A stretch of DNA of 64,000 nucleotides from Actinoplanes regularis (GCF_900188005.1 NZ_FZNR01000030.1:35517-99516), one strand, 5' to 3'; shown: positions 16,949 to 25,648, counted from the stretch's first letter. Notes: generated from the letters alone by a model not told the origin. Program-made: numbers and translations.

Positions 16949-17529
16949 TCGTCGAACTGCGCCGGTACACCCTGCGCGAGGGACGCCGTGACGAACTGAT
17001 CGACCTGTTCGACCGCGAGTTCGTCGAATCCCAGGAAGAGCTGGGGATGGCTGTATTGGGCCAGTTCCGCGACCTCGACCGGCCCGACCAGTTCGTGTGG
17101 CTGCGCGGATTCACCGACATGCCATCGCGCCGGGCCGGCCTCACGGCCTTCTACTCCGGCCCGGTCTGGGCGAAGCACGGGCCGGCCGCGAACGCGACGA
17201 TGCTCGACTCCGACGACGTCCTGCTGCTCCGCGAGATCGTCCCGGTACCGGTACTCGATCGCGGCGCTGCCGATCCCGAAACGGTCCTGCACGCGACGAT
17301 CTGGTACTGGGCCGCTCCGTCTCCTGCTTCCGTTCCGGACTCGAACGAGGCACTGGCCGTCCTGCGGACCGAGTATGCCGAGAACGACTTCCCGCGGCTA
17401 CCGGTCCGTGACGAACACGCGCTGGTCTGGCTCAGCCGGTCACCCCTGCAGACAGACGTCCCGGCGGAAGTGCTGAAGGTCGAAAGCCTTCGTCTCAGCC
17501 CCACTCGTCGTTCCACCCTTCACTGCTGA
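16945..17529 (+). CDS. NIPSNAP-family protein
   Basis: A 194-residue protein with two dimeric alpha-beta-barrel repeats. The first, MIVELRRYTLREGRRDELIDLFDREF, is typical of NIPSNAP and carries QFRDLDRPDQFVWLRGF. The function of bacterial members is poorly known; several sit with redox genes. It overlaps the Rrf2-type regulator by four bases, so the two are co-translated and this protein is the likely target of that regulator. The following 278 bases carry no recognisable gene. Confidence 0.85.
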   Translation: MIVELRRYTLREGRRDELIDLFDREFVESQEELGMAVLGQFRDLDRPDQFVWLRGFTDMPSRRAGLTAFYSGPVWAKHGPAANATMLDSDDVLLLREIVPVPVLDRGAADPETVLHATIWYWAAPSPASVPDSNEALAVLRTEYAENDFPRLPVRDEHALVWLSRSPLQTDVPAEVLKVESLRLSPTRRSTLHC

Positions 17530-17807
17530 CCTCGCCGGCCATCCTCTGCGCCAAGCCGGAGAATGATCGAATGCTGCATGTCCTTGACTCACTCGCTCTG
17601 GGATGTGGGCCGGCTACGCCTCCTATCGGGGATAATGCGGCGATCCCTGAGGCGCGAAGACCTCCGCTATGGCTGGGTTCGGCGGGGCGCGGACGTATCC
17701 GGGCAGACTGACCAGCGAAGCTCCCGTTGAGTCTGTCCGTGCTCCGGGGCTCTGGTGCGGCCACTCGACCAGGATCGGCGGATCGGTCAAGACGCTCGGG
17801 CGTGGGT

Positions 17808-18596
17808 TCAGGTTGCGGTGTAGCCGCCGTCGACGGCGAGGATCGAGCCGGTGATGTAGCCGGCAGCGGGTGAGGCGAGGAAGGCGTAGGGGGCGGCGAT
17901 CTCGTCGACGGTGGCGCGTCGGCCGAGCGGCGTGAACGTGTTGATGCGCTTGTCGGAGGCCGGGTCCTGGTGGGCGGTGACGTTGTTCATGATGTTGGCG
18001 ACGTAACCGGGCGCGACGGCGTTGACCCGGATGTGGTGTGGTGCCCATTCGGCGGCGAGGGTGCGTACGAGCTGGTTGACGCCGCCTTTGCTGGCGGCGT
18101 AGGGCGCGAGGGCGGGGACGCCGACCTGGCCGGCGATGGACGAGGTCATCGTGATCGATCCGGTGTGGCCGTGGCTGATCCAGTGCCGGGCGGCGGCTTG
18201 GGCGGGCAGGAATGCTCCGCGCAGGTTGATGGCCAGGATGCGATCCCATTCGTCCGGCCGGTAGTCGATCGCCGGTTTGATGATGTCGATGCCGGCGTTG
18301 CAGACCAGATGGTCGAACTGCCCGAAGGTGTTCAGGGTTTGCTCGATCAGCTGCCGGGCGACGCTTTCGTCGGCGATGTCGCCGGCCAGTTGGTCGACGC
18401 GGATCTGTCCGTCGGCGGTGTCGGGGAACTGAGCCCGCAGCGATCGGGCGGTGTCCTCGGTTTCGGTGGCGTCGTAGCCGTTGATGAGTACGCGTGCGCC
18501 TTGGCCCAGCAGGGTGCGGGCGATGGCGAGCCCGATCCCTCGGCTGGACCCGGTGACGATGGCGGTGCTTCCGGTCAGGTCGAACAGACTGGTCAC
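17808..18596 (-). CDS. Short-chain dehydrogenase/reductase (SDR)
   Basis: A 262-residue classical SDR, an NAD(P)-dependent oxidoreductase. The cofactor loop is TGSSRGIG, the NAG motif is CNAGIDI, the catalytic Ser is in TMTSSIAGQ and the Tyr-Lys pair in YAASKGG. The end GSILAVDGGYTAT is also standard. GTG 18596 with GAGGAG five bases upstream fixes the start. FabG-like or glucose-1-dehydrogenase-like members look the same, so the substrate is open. It stands alone. Confidence 0.9.
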   Translation of the reverse strand: MTSLFDLTGSTAIVTGSSRGIGLAIARTLLGQGARVLINGYDATETEDTARSLRAQFPDTADGQIRVDQLAGDIADESVARQLIEQTLNTFGQFDHLVCNAGIDIIKPAIDYRPDEWDRILAINLRGAFLPAQAAARHWISHGHTGSITMTSSIAGQVGVPALAPYAASKGGVNQLVRTLAAEWAPHHIRVNAVAPGYVANIMNNVTAHQDPASDKRINTFTPLGRRATVDEIAAPYAFLASPAAGYITGSILAVDGGYTAT

Positions 18597-18956
18597 GTAT
18601 CTCCTCGGTGCCGATGTCCAGGCAGTGACGCGGGCAGTCCTCATGATGCTGTAGTCGACACTCGTTGGTGGATACCCGGCGGACCTGCCCGGGTGTGGGA
18701 ATGGCCATGTCCGCAAGGTCGCCTCGTAGCCAGGCGCGGTCCTGAACAACTCGGAGTTTCGCCACCGCAACGCCCCGCGGTGCCTTCATCACGTCGGTAT
18801 GAATGCGGTATCAGGACAAATCTGTGTGCCGGCAGGAGGGACGGCAGATCTCGGAGGCACTTCCCGGCCTGCCTTGATGCTGTGTGGTTCTGTCGATGAG
18901 CTCGGGGTTCTGTCCCGTCTTCCCTGATTGATCAAGGCGGATGCCATGATGTCCGC
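18597..18956. other. 360-bp stretch without a recognised gene
   Basis: Open frames on both strands run through this stretch, but none has a ribosome site or a recognisable product. It contains the ribosome site and presumed promoter of the SDR gene at its left end. I see no strong hairpin or repeat in it. Confidence 0.5.
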
Positions 18957-19394
18957 GTGGTACACGATTCGTCCTCCGCGATGCCATCCGCATTGACCGA
19001 TCTGGCCGAAATCGTGCACATGGCCTATCTGGAAGACCCGTCTTGGCTCGTAGCAGTTCAGTTCCGGTTCGACCAGGGATACCTCCAGGTCGAGGTTGAT
19101 CCGGGCGATGACACGGTCGAGGTCACCTTCGATCCGCGGCATCGGCCGCCGCTTTGCCACTGGGCGTCAGAGTCGGTACCAAGCCAGATGAATCAGCGCT
19201 ATGCCGACCTCCTCGGCAGGGACTCCGTCTGGTGGTGGGTGCTTCGCAACCAGCAACAATACGAGGACGCATTCCAGATCGAACTCAGCACGCCGTCGTC
19301 GACCACAACGCTGCAGTACCTTGCGATGGCGTCGCGCCTGCACCTCCGCCAGGTCAACCCCACACCAGCGCCGCAGTCGCCCAGTGAAGATTGA
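18957..19394 (+). CDS. Hypothetical protein, 145 residues
   Basis: A small acidic soluble protein. It opens with a helix (LTDLAEIVHMAYLED), then alternating strands VAVQFRFDQGYLQVEVDPGDDTVEV, and a Trp-rich centre SVWWWVLRNQQQYEDAFQIEL. The layout resembles actinobacterial immunity-type or DUF6334-like proteins, but I cannot assign it. GTG 18957 is taken as start; ATG 18981 would also work. It ends shortly before a transposase relic, so this may be a recombination edge. Confidence 0.6.
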   Translation: MVHDSSSAMPSALTDLAEIVHMAYLEDPSWLVAVQFRFDQGYLQVEVDPGDDTVEVTFDPRHRPPLCHWASESVPSQMNQRYADLLGRDSVWWWVLRNQQQYEDAFQIELSTPSSTTTLQYLAMASRLHLRQVNPTPAPQSPSED

Positions 19395-19513
19395 TTGATT
19401 TCAACATGATCGATCGTTGAGTGGCGGTGTGACGAGGTCATAGGCAAAATGCTGCCGCATCTTGAGCAGGTGATGGTCGAGGAGATCACGAAGGCTGCCG
19501 GCGGTGGTCGTCT

Positions 19514-19970
19514 GTGGGCGGCGGTTCGAGGATCGAGATCGCATTGCCCCAGTGCTCGGCCTGTTCGGAGCGGGTGCATTCGCGGTATCCGGCGAGGCCA
19601 GAACTACGGCACTGTCCTGGTCGACTGCGAGTCTCAGCAAGTGATCGATCTGCTGGCAGGGCGCGATGCGGCGCCGCTCACCGAATGGCTGCACGACCAC
19701 GAGGCCCCGGCGGTTATCTGCCGGGACCGGGCGAGTGCCCGCGCCAAACTGGCCGACGGACTGCGCTACCAGTGGCGGGCCTCGGGCCTACGGCAACGAC
19801 GATGGCTGCAAGCACGCTGGGACCAACTCGAATACGACCACCGCTGGCTCACCGAACTCACACCCGAGCCACCGCCGGCCCCGCACCGACTGTCACAAGC
19901 CGCCGCTCAAACATCCCTCCCTGGCACGGACATACTTCGTGGCAACGGACAGGCGACTTTCAGGCGTTAG
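19514..19970 (+). pseudogene. ISL3-family transposase relic with internal deletion
   Basis: Two pieces of an ISL3-type transposase are joined out of frame. The first piece, in one frame near 19540-19600, carries the N-terminal zinc-ribbon LPQCSACSERVHSRYPA. From about 19600 the next frame reads GQNYGTVLVDCESQQVIDLL, then EAPAVICRDRASARAKLADG, which matches the start of the DDE catalytic region. The segment between zinc ribbon and catalytic core is missing, and the C-terminal half is gone after about 19900. It cannot encode an active enzyme. Confidence 0.7.
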
Positions 19971-20269
19971 GGCTCAAGCAGAGTGGCGCGGAGAGTGTCG
20001 TCCAGCGCCTCGATCAACATCATCGAACGGTTCGGGAGGACGTCCGCCCGGATATCGGCCAGATGCTCCACGTAGGGCCGAAGCACCCCCGCCGCGAGCT
20101 TGCGGCTGTACGTCTCCGTGATCCAGCCCCCGCAGGAGCGGACGTCCTTTGCGACGTGCACCAGTTCCACGAGCATCTCCCGGGAGATCGGCAGCACCGG
20201 AAGCTGAAGCTTGCCGCCGGACAGCTGGATCACCGTTTCCAGGTCGAGCGGGATCACAGCGGCCCACAC
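19967..20269 (-). CDS. Hypothetical protein, 100 residues
   Basis: A small protein of unknown function with a helix-rich composition (VELVHVAKDVRSCGG, YVEHLADIRADVLPNRSMMLIEALDDTL). It overlaps the 3' end of the upstream gene at 20254-20652, as in a coupled two-gene operon, and its own 3' end abuts the transposase relic. No family is recognised. The alternative frame over the same bases has no better claim. Confidence 0.45.
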   Translation of the reverse strand: MWAAVIPLDLETVIQLSGGKLQLPVLPISREMLVELVHVAKDVRSCGGWITETYSRKLAAGVLRPYVEHLADIRADVLPNRSMMLIEALDDTLRATLLEP

Positions 20270-20652
20270 AGCGGGGTGATCTCAGACGCTCCCGCGCGGA
20301 GGGACTTCCGCTCTCCCGGGGACACCGTGCCGGACAGCACCGTTACCCGGCCACGTGTTGCGTCAGGGAGCGGGAGGGCAGTATCCAGCGCACCCTCGTG
20401 CACAGAGGCATCGAGCGTGAACCCCCGGATCACCCTAGGTTGCGAGACGATGCGGGGCTGCTCGTCTTGCTGGAGATCCTCGGAGGTTTCTGTGACCTGT
20501 GAGGCGCGTCCCCGGACCTGCGGGGGTAGGAATCTCGGCACGGCAACCCTTTCGGCAGCCGTCTCAGGCCGTTTAGTGTCCAAGCCGCAGCTCAAACACC
20601 GGAAAAGATCGCAACTATGTTGAGATAGGGACACAACCTCTATATTCGGCAT
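20254..20652 (-). CDS. Hypothetical protein, 132 residues
   Basis: The N-terminus has a Cys pair (HSCDLFRCLSC) and the centre a regular strand pattern (ALDTALPLPDATRGRVTVLSGTVSPGERKSL). No domain is recognised. The ATG lies in an AT-rich patch (20570-20720) that is a plausible promoter region shared with the divergent metal operon. The second gene of the pair overlaps its end by 16 bases. The ribosome site is weak, so the start is tentative. Confidence 0.45.
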   Translation of the reverse strand: MPNIEVVSLSQHSCDLFRCLSCGLDTKRPETAAERVAVPRFLPPQVRGRASQVTETSEDLQQDEQPRIVSQPRVIRGFTLDASVHEGALDTALPLPDATRGRVTVLSGTVSPGERKSLRAGASEITPLCGPL

Positions 20653-20842
20653 CCGGCATGCAAAACCGCTTTATGTGTCATAGCGCCACATGAGCACCAT
20701 TTACTGCACCGCTGCGCTGCTGGTCATGGGCCGGTGATGGCCCGTGATGAGGACGATTCCGCTGGCCCGGTTTGTATTCGTGAGTTCGGGAGCCACCGCT
20801 GGAGGGTGTCCGAGGGCGCGGGTTGGCCGACACACCTAGGAC

Positions 20843-20873
20843 TTGCATCCGGTACCTGGGTACAGGCTTACCG
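20843..20873 (+). promoter_or_regulatory. MerR-type promoter with 19-bp spacer
   Basis: TTGCAT at 20843-20848 and TTACCG at 20868-20873 are separated by exactly 19 bp, the overlong spacing that MerR-family activators correct by twisting DNA. The spacer carries the inverted repeat GTACC-TG-GGTAC (20852-20863), a plausible operator. The start of transcription would fall close to the ATG at 20881, so the first gene is probably read from a leaderless mRNA. Confidence 0.75.
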
Positions 20874-20880
20874 TCGAGGC

Positions 20881-21216
20881 ATGACCACCACCGAAGACCA
20901 GGCGTGGGCGCCCGAAGCGTGTACCTTGCCGACCGTTGCCCAGCCGCTGCGGCTGGCCGAGTTCGATGAGTTGTTCGCCAACGCGCTACGCGGCCAGCAG
21001 CGGCCGTCGGCCACAGTGCTGCGCTGGGACGTCGACCCGGCGGCCGAGACCACGGCCCGGGACCTGACCGTCAGGGAGAGCAGCTGCTGCTCGTTCTTCT
21101 CCTTCGCCTTCCTCCCCGCCGGCGAGGTGCTGCGACTGGATGTCGAGGTCCCGGCCGCGCACGTAGCGGTCCTCGACGCCCTCGCCGAGCGGGCCGCGGC
21201 GGGGATCCGGCCGTGA
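20881..21216 (+). CDS. Small Cys-containing protein of a MerR operon
   Basis: A 111-residue soluble protein often found next to MerR-type genes in actinomycetes, as far as I recall. The pattern QPLRLAEFDELFANALRG, then RDLTVRESSCCSFFSFAF with a vicinal Cys pair, then LDVEVPAAHVAVLDAL suggests a metal or thiol-binding role. It starts at the first nucleotide or so of the predicted transcript. It overlaps the regulator by GTGA. Function is unproven; metal handling is inferred from context. Confidence 0.7.
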   Translation: MTTTEDQAWAPEACTLPTVAQPLRLAEFDELFANALRGQQRPSATVLRWDVDPAAETTARDLTVRESSCCSFFSFAFLPAGEVLRLDVEVPAAHVAVLDALAERAAAGIRP

Positions 21217-21671
21217 CCGGGTTGCGGAGCGGTCAGGTCGCCGACGCGGCCGGGGTGAATCTGCAGACGCTGCGCTACTACGAGCGGCGCGGTCTGCTGG
21301 CCGAGCCGGACCGCAGCCTCGGCGGGCACCGGCTCTACCCGGCCGAGGCGGTGACGGTGTTGAAGGTGATCAAGGCGGCGCAGCGGCTCGGGTTCACCCT
21401 GGACGAGGTTGCCGACCTGCTCGCCGCCGGCGGGCATCGACACGGCCGTCCGGACGCCGGGCTCCGGCAACGGGCCCAGGAGAAGCTCGCCGAGGTGGAG
21501 GCGAAGATCGGTGACCTGCAAGTGATCGCCGGGACACTGCGGGCCGCAGTCGCCGCGGGCTGCGACGACCTGGTCACCTGCGCCGGCCGGCCGTGCTGCC
21601 CGATCCCGTTCGCCACCATCGCCTCCGCCCCGCCCGCCGATGAAGGAGCGCTCGATGCCGACTCTCGCTGA
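21213..21671 (+). CDS. MerR-family metal-responsive regulator
   Basis: A 152-residue MerR protein. The DNA-binding domain is GQVADAAGVNLQTLRYYERRGLLAEPDR, followed by the GGHRLYPAEAVTVLKVIKAAQRLGFTLDEV wing and a long dimer helix. The C-terminal CDDLVTCAGRPCCPIPF offers several cysteines for soft-metal binding, in the manner of mercury or copper sensors; the exact metal is not readable. The GTG start overlaps the upstream gene. It most likely acts on the 19-bp-spacer promoter of its own operon. Confidence 0.88.
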   Translation: MTGLRSGQVADAAGVNLQTLRYYERRGLLAEPDRSLGGHRLYPAEAVTVLKVIKAAQRLGFTLDEVADLLAAGGHRHGRPDAGLRQRAQEKLAEVEAKIGDLQVIAGTLRAAVAAGCDDLVTCAGRPCCPIPFATIASAPPADEGALDADSR

Positions 21672-21921
21672 CGGGTTACGTCGCCTGCTGCCGTCCGGGT
21701 TGACCGGCCTGGCCGGGGTCGCCTGCGCGGCTTGCTGCGTCCTGCCGATGCTGCTGGCTGCCGGAGCGCTGTCGGGCGCGGGCTGGGCGGTCGCCGGAGA
21801 CTGGATGCCCGGGATCACCGTCGCGCTCGCGGCGGGAGCCGGCGGGGCCTGGTGGTGGGCGTCGCGGCGACGCCACCGTGCCGGGTGCGCCGGTGGCGGC
21901 TGCGCCTGCGGGACCCGGTGA
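21655..21921 (+). CDS. MerT/MerC-like small membrane protein
   Basis: An 88-residue protein with two hydrophobic segments (roughly residues 14-42 and 48-65). A Cys pair sits inside the first membrane helix (ACAACCVLPMLLAAG), the hallmark of mercury-transporter type proteins, and the tail has more cysteines (CAGGGCACG). AAGGAG six bases upstream fixes the start at 21655, inside the end of the regulator gene. It would move the metal ion sensed by the operon; mercury is the best guess. No reductase gene follows, only relics. Confidence 0.7.
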   Translation: MPTLADGLRRLLPSGLTGLAGVACAACCVLPMLLAAGALSGAGWAVAGDWMPGITVALAAGAGGAWWWASRRRHRAGCAGGGCACGTR

Positions 21922-21967
21922 CCTCGGCAACGGCGGCTGATGATCATCGGCCGGTAGGTTGCCGGGC

Positions 21968-22127
21968 ATGACCGTCGGTCGTTCTCCGCGGTTGGTCGTC
22001 CTGGCCGCGTTCGCCGAGATCGGCGAGCGTGGCTGATCTGGCAGGGCTGGCGGGAGAACCGCGGGCTGTGGTGGATCGCCGCCGACGGTGTCGCGCTGGG
22101 CGCCTAAGGCTTCGTCGCGACCCTGGC
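21968..22127 (+). pseudogene. YnfA/UPF0060 membrane protein remnant
   Basis: The frame from ATG 21968 reads LVVLAAFAEIGE and then stops. One frame over, the sequence continues as AWLIWQGWRENRGLWWIAADGVALGA, hits TAA where the family has a Tyr codon, then GFVATL. This order matches the small YnfA-type membrane protein interrupted by a frameshift and a nonsense change, and the C-terminal half is missing. Confidence 0.65.
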
Positions 22128-22132
22128 TCGCC

Positions 22133-22300
22133 AGCCTCTTCGACGGCCTTCCGGCCACCGCCGCCCAGCTTCGCGAGGATCGCATCCTGGAGGAAGCGCG
22201 AGCTGGCGGCGGTTACCCGCTGCACATCGCCGCGATGTTCGGCCTCACCGCAAGACCCGCCCTGCGCTACGCGAAGGCCGCCCGGCCGCAAGCCGAGTGA
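22133..22300 (+). pseudogene. C-terminal fragment of a tyrosine recombinase-type protein
   Basis: About 55 codons ending at 22300 read LPATAAQLREDRILEEARAGGGYP, then AAMFGLTARPALRYAKAARP. This resembles the tail of actinobacterial phage-type integrases (an R-x-D-R-I-L-x-E-A helix, then a short helix-turn-helix ending R-Y). The catalytic domain is absent, so it is a relic left by a lost element. It directly follows the YnfA remnant. Confidence 0.5.
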
Positions 22301-22381
22301 CCACCACATGCACGGCTGGGAACCTGCAGGTGCAGGAAGCTCCAGCCGTCCAACCCGATAGACATGGGCGCGAGGACCGGA

Positions 22382-23137
22382 TCATTCGGGCCCCTCCCAG
22401 TCGGCGTCGGCACCGCCGTGCCATTTGCCTGTGTTCGGGTCCTCGAAGAGCCAAGGTGGGTACAGGCGGCTCTCCGTCCATCGCAGCAGCCACGACGCCA
22501 AGGTCATGTCTTGGCGGAACAGCGACGCAGCGATCTCTTCCTCCGGCGCAGGATTGGGGTCCATCCCCCACATCGGCCCGGCTGGATCACCTAGGTCGAT
22601 GAATGAGGTGATGCCGCAACCCCAATGGCAGATGGTCAACAGGTTGCGTGCCTCCTCGGGGAACCCGGCCGGCCATCGTTGATCGAGAAAGCTGGGCGCG
22701 AGCTCGGCAACCGGGACCAGTCCGTTAGCCGGGCCGAACCCCCCGTCGCCCAACTCCAGGTAGCAGCGACGTAACAGTCGAGGCAGAGGCCTTCCGATCG
22801 CTGCTTCACACGCTTCGATCGCATCGACCGTGGCCGGTTCTAACGGCGAAAATGACGGAATCCGCCCCGCCTCGCGCGCTGCCCGAAAACCGGGCTCCCA
22901 CCGGGCATGTACGCGCGCGAGCTGACCGTCCGGCGCATACCTGAACGCGCCGCCACCTTCAAGATCCTCTCCCGGAACTCCCGGCATCGAGTCCAGGTAC
23001 TCGCCAGCCTCAATGCGTTCCCGGACAGCCTCGATCGCCAGATTCTCCTGGTCTTCCTCGGTCACGGCGCGATCATGACCCAGGGGTACGACATCAATCG
23101 GTGCGGCGGGATTCGTGGAGGTACGGCGCTCTGTCAC
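22382..23137 (-). CDS. SMI1/KNR4-family protein
   Basis: A 251-residue soluble protein. The family core is FSPLEPATVDAIEACEAAIGRPLPRLLRRCYLELGDGGFGP, followed by GLVPVAEL and LLTICHWGCGITSFIDL, then a tail rich in Trp (SWLLRWTESRLYPPWLFEDP). SMI1/KNR4 proteins often act as immunity proteins against polymorphic toxins, but solitary members are common. No toxin gene lies beside it. It stands alone in a region of gene relics. Confidence 0.85.
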   Translation of the reverse strand: MTERRTSTNPAAPIDVVPLGHDRAVTEEDQENLAIEAVRERIEAGEYLDSMPGVPGEDLEGGGAFRYAPDGQLARVHARWEPGFRAAREAGRIPSFSPLEPATVDAIEACEAAIGRPLPRLLRRCYLELGDGGFGPANGLVPVAELAPSFLDQRWPAGFPEEARNLLTICHWGCGITSFIDLGDPAGPMWGMDPNPAPEEEIAASLFRQDMTLASWLLRWTESRLYPPWLFEDPNTGKWHGGADADWEGPE

Positions 23138-23261
23138 TAATGCATCGACGGTAGTGAGCCCGCCGCTGCCTGGTTAGGCTCGGCTGATTCCGCCGCAACC
23201 ACCTGGTCCCCGTCCCTTCTGGACTAATCCTGGTCGGCCAACGAGGCCTCGAGGAAGCGGA

Positions 23262-24083
23262 TCAGCGGTGACAGGACAGAGCGAGCCGGCGCCGGAGCAG
23301 GTCGATTTCAGTGATGGTGACGATGACCTCGTCGCCGATCTGGACTGCCTGGTCTGGCGTCTCGATGGGCGTTGTGGAGAGTTCGCTGAGGTGAATCAGG
23401 CCTTCGATGCCGTCCTTGACGCGGACGAACGCTCCGAAGGGCACCAGTTTGGTGACCGAGCCATGCAGGATCTGCCCCACCTGAAAGGTGTGAGCGAAGT
23501 CCAGGAAAGGATCAGGCTGGGTGGCGCGAAGCGACAGACGGGCCTCACCATTGGTGGTGTCGAAGGCGAGGACTTCGCAGGTGACATGCTGTCCTGCGGC
23601 GATGACCTCGGACGGGTCTTCGAAGGTGAGCCAGGACAACTCGGGCATGGTGATGAAGCCGACGCCGGGGAAGGTGGGGTGTTTCGGCCCATCATCCAGA
23701 TCCACGAAGACGCCGAATCTTTCGATGGTCGCCACGGTGCCCGACAACCGCTGTCCCCGGTGCAGTGCTTTGAGGAAGGCCCATAGTTGTGGGTTCTCGG
23801 TCGCTGACCGTGAAAGCAGGACCTGCCGTCTCAGATGATCGACGGTGATGACCTCAGCGGAGACTCGGTCGCCGACCTGAACGATCGCGCCGGGCGATCG
23901 TTGGAAGGAACGCCAGGAGAAGTCCAGGCAGCCGATGAAGCCGACCGGGTCGCCGGCGAAGCCATCGAGCAACACCGCTACTCCTGAAGGCGTGATCTCC
24001 GCAACGGTTCCCGTCAGGGTGTCACCGACGCTCACAGTCGCCATGAACGCCGTAGGGGACTGGTCGTCTTCCATCGTCTTCAT
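23262..24083 (-). CDS. Protein with three S1 RNA-binding domains
   Basis: A 273-residue protein built of three consecutive S1 domains. The first begins VGDTLTGTVAEITPSGVAVLLDG, the second LHRGQRLSGTVATIERFGVFVDLDDG, the third FQVGQILHGSVTKLVPFGAFVRVKDGIEGLIHLSEL. The third is closest to the ribosomal S1 type and the first most diverged. It probably binds RNA in the cytoplasm, but it is far shorter than ribosomal protein S1. ATG 24083 is used; ATG 24074 or 24044 would leave the domains intact. Confidence 0.85.
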   Translation of the reverse strand: MKTMEDDQSPTAFMATVSVGDTLTGTVAEITPSGVAVLLDGFAGDPVGFIGCLDFSWRSFQRSPGAIVQVGDRVSAEVITVDHLRRQVLLSRSATENPQLWAFLKALHRGQRLSGTVATIERFGVFVDLDDGPKHPTFPGVGFITMPELSWLTFEDPSEVIAAGQHVTCEVLAFDTTNGEARLSLRATQPDPFLDFAHTFQVGQILHGSVTKLVPFGAFVRVKDGIEGLIHLSELSTTPIETPDQAVQIGDEVIVTITEIDLLRRRLALSCHR

Positions 24084-24590
24084 GATCCAGGACGTTCCAT
24101 GGGTGTTCAAATGGCGATGTCCTCGACAGAGGGCGGATGCCGCTGCGTCGACAGTCCGTGCTGCGATCTTGGGAAAGGCGGGCATGCCGAGTTGGACGGC
24201 CGCGGCGCGGCGCTGGAAGCTGATGTCATCAAGGTCACCGGCGATGAGGCCGAGATGATCCGTCAGGTCCGGGAACTGCGATGCGGCGGAAGCTGACCAG
24301 GGCGGCCCTCGAGGATCTGCATCACCGCGAGCGGAAGTTTTAGCCGCCCCAGGCCACGAGAAACCGGACCGGTATCCAGGACGGCACCACAACCCAGATG
24401 CCCATGCGCCGGCAAGCGACCAGATCCCGATGTTCCCCACCCGGAGGTGCCGGCTCGATTCGCGTGCGGCAGGTTGCCCCAACCCGATAGTGCCGCCCAC
24501 CGCCCAATGAAGATTCAGCACGCCGACCGAGAAAACGCCGACCAGCGCGGGTGCCGGTCCGCGATGGCGGGTGCTGGCAAAATCGCGGCC
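24084..24590. other. 507-bp gap before the truncated radical SAM copy
   Basis: No complete gene is recognised. A plus-strand frame ending at 24296 closes with EADVIKVTGDEAEMIRQVREL, and a minus-strand frame over the same bases also looks fairly regular, so a gene fragment is possible on one strand. The last bases, from about 24573, begin the duplicated segment shared with 28000 onward. Confidence 0.4.
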
Positions 24591-25148
24591 ATGGACGGTC
24601 CTGAGCTGGTCTTGGTGCTGCGGTACCGCAAGGCGGTGACGTACGGCTTCCACGTGCTGCTGGGTGCGCTCGGCCAGCATGAGACCCCCACCCGGTACGA
24701 GGTGCGCTTCGGCGAGAACGTCGAGGAGACCGCCCGGCACATCCGTGCGGCCGGCGATGTCCGTACCCTCGTGCTCTGGTCTTTCTATTCGCCGGACGCG
24801 GCGGCGCTCGCCGAGGAGTTGAAGCAGATCCGCGAGTTGGCGGACGGCCCGAACGTCACGCACCTGGCCGGGGGAGTGCATGCGACGGCGGAGCCGGTGC
24901 AGACGCTGGACGCGGGCTGGGACCTGGCCGCGGTCGGCGAGGGCGAGTCGACCCTGCTGAGCCTGGTCGACGCCAAGGGCGACCCCACCGGGATCACCGG
25001 CCTGGCCTACCGCGACGCCACCGGCAACGTGAAGAGGACCGGCAAGGCCAGGCAGCGGGACCTCAACGACTTCCCGGGCTTCGCCCTCAAGTGGGACAAG
25101 TTCAACGCCCTCGAGATCACCCGGGGCTGCGTCTACGCCTGTCCGTAG
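24591..25148 (+). pseudogene. Truncated duplicate of the radical SAM gene at 28017
   Basis: The first 184 codons match the intact gene, with six base differences in the first 84 bases and none in 24675-25141. The copy then leaves the shared sequence inside the iron-sulfur motif: it reads RGCVYAC, Pro, stop. It keeps two of three cluster cysteines and lacks the whole catalytic barrel, so it cannot be an active radical SAM enzyme. It could still make an intact B12-binding-like N-terminal domain of about 185 residues. Confidence 0.9.
24675..25141 (+). repeat. 467-bp perfect direct repeat, copy 1
   Basis: Read base by base, this segment appears identical to 28101-28567, in the same orientation, at a constant offset of 3426. 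Just upstream the copies differ at six positions. The break at 25141 falls after GTCTACGCCTG in both copies. Confidence 0.88.
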
Positions 25149-25279
25149 CCACCCGAACTACTACATGTGCTCCCCCGAGTTCCCCCGCCTGCCTCTGGTC
25201 ATGCACCGGTCAGGCCGCCTGGTGTCCGTTCGCCCTCGGATATCAACGTATCGGTGATCTCACCGGCCCGGGCGAGACC

Positions 25280-25648
25280 TCACGGCTGGGCGTCTTCGAT
25301 CCGAGCACAACGCAGGTAGGCGAGCAAGTCTCGTTGCTCGGATTCAGGCAGGGCTGCGAACGATTGGTATGCCGTCTGTCTTGCGTACGGCGTCTTCGCT
25401 GCCAGCAGAGAAATGATCGCCGCCCAAGCCAGGGACAGCGCGTGGATACGGTCCGCGCGGAGGACCGGAAGGCGGGTCAGTTCACCCAGAAGACTCGCCG
25501 CGCCCTCGTCGGTCGCGGCTCTGTCGCCCAGCTCGAAGACAGCCTTCCCCCGGTACGGGCCACCAGCTCGGACGAGATCGGCCAACGCCATGTTGCTCAT
25601 CTCCCGGACCGGTGGCACGGGAAGTTTCGGGGGTACAGGCAGGGTCAT
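25280..25648 (-). CDS. Hypothetical protein, 122 residues
   Basis: A small soluble helical protein starting with a Pro-rich stretch (PVPPKLPVPPVREMSN) and continuing MALADLVRAGGPYRGKAVFELGDRAATDEGAASLL, then SLAWAAIISLLAAKTPYARQTAYQSF. No family is recognised. ATG 25648 follows GAGAGGAA and overlaps the stop of the broken upstream gene (ATGA), which strongly supports this start. The overlap shows it was the second gene of a coupled pair. Confidence 0.65.
   Translation of the reverse strand: MTLPVPPKLPVPPVREMSNMALADLVRAGGPYRGKAVFELGDRAATDEGAASLLGELTRLPVLRADRIHALSLAWAAIISLLAAKTPYARQTAYQSFAALPESEQRDLLAYLRCARIEDAQP

Noticed and set aside
17623..18792. 389-codon minus-strand open frame
   Set aside because: An Arg/His-rich shadow in another frame of the SDR gene.
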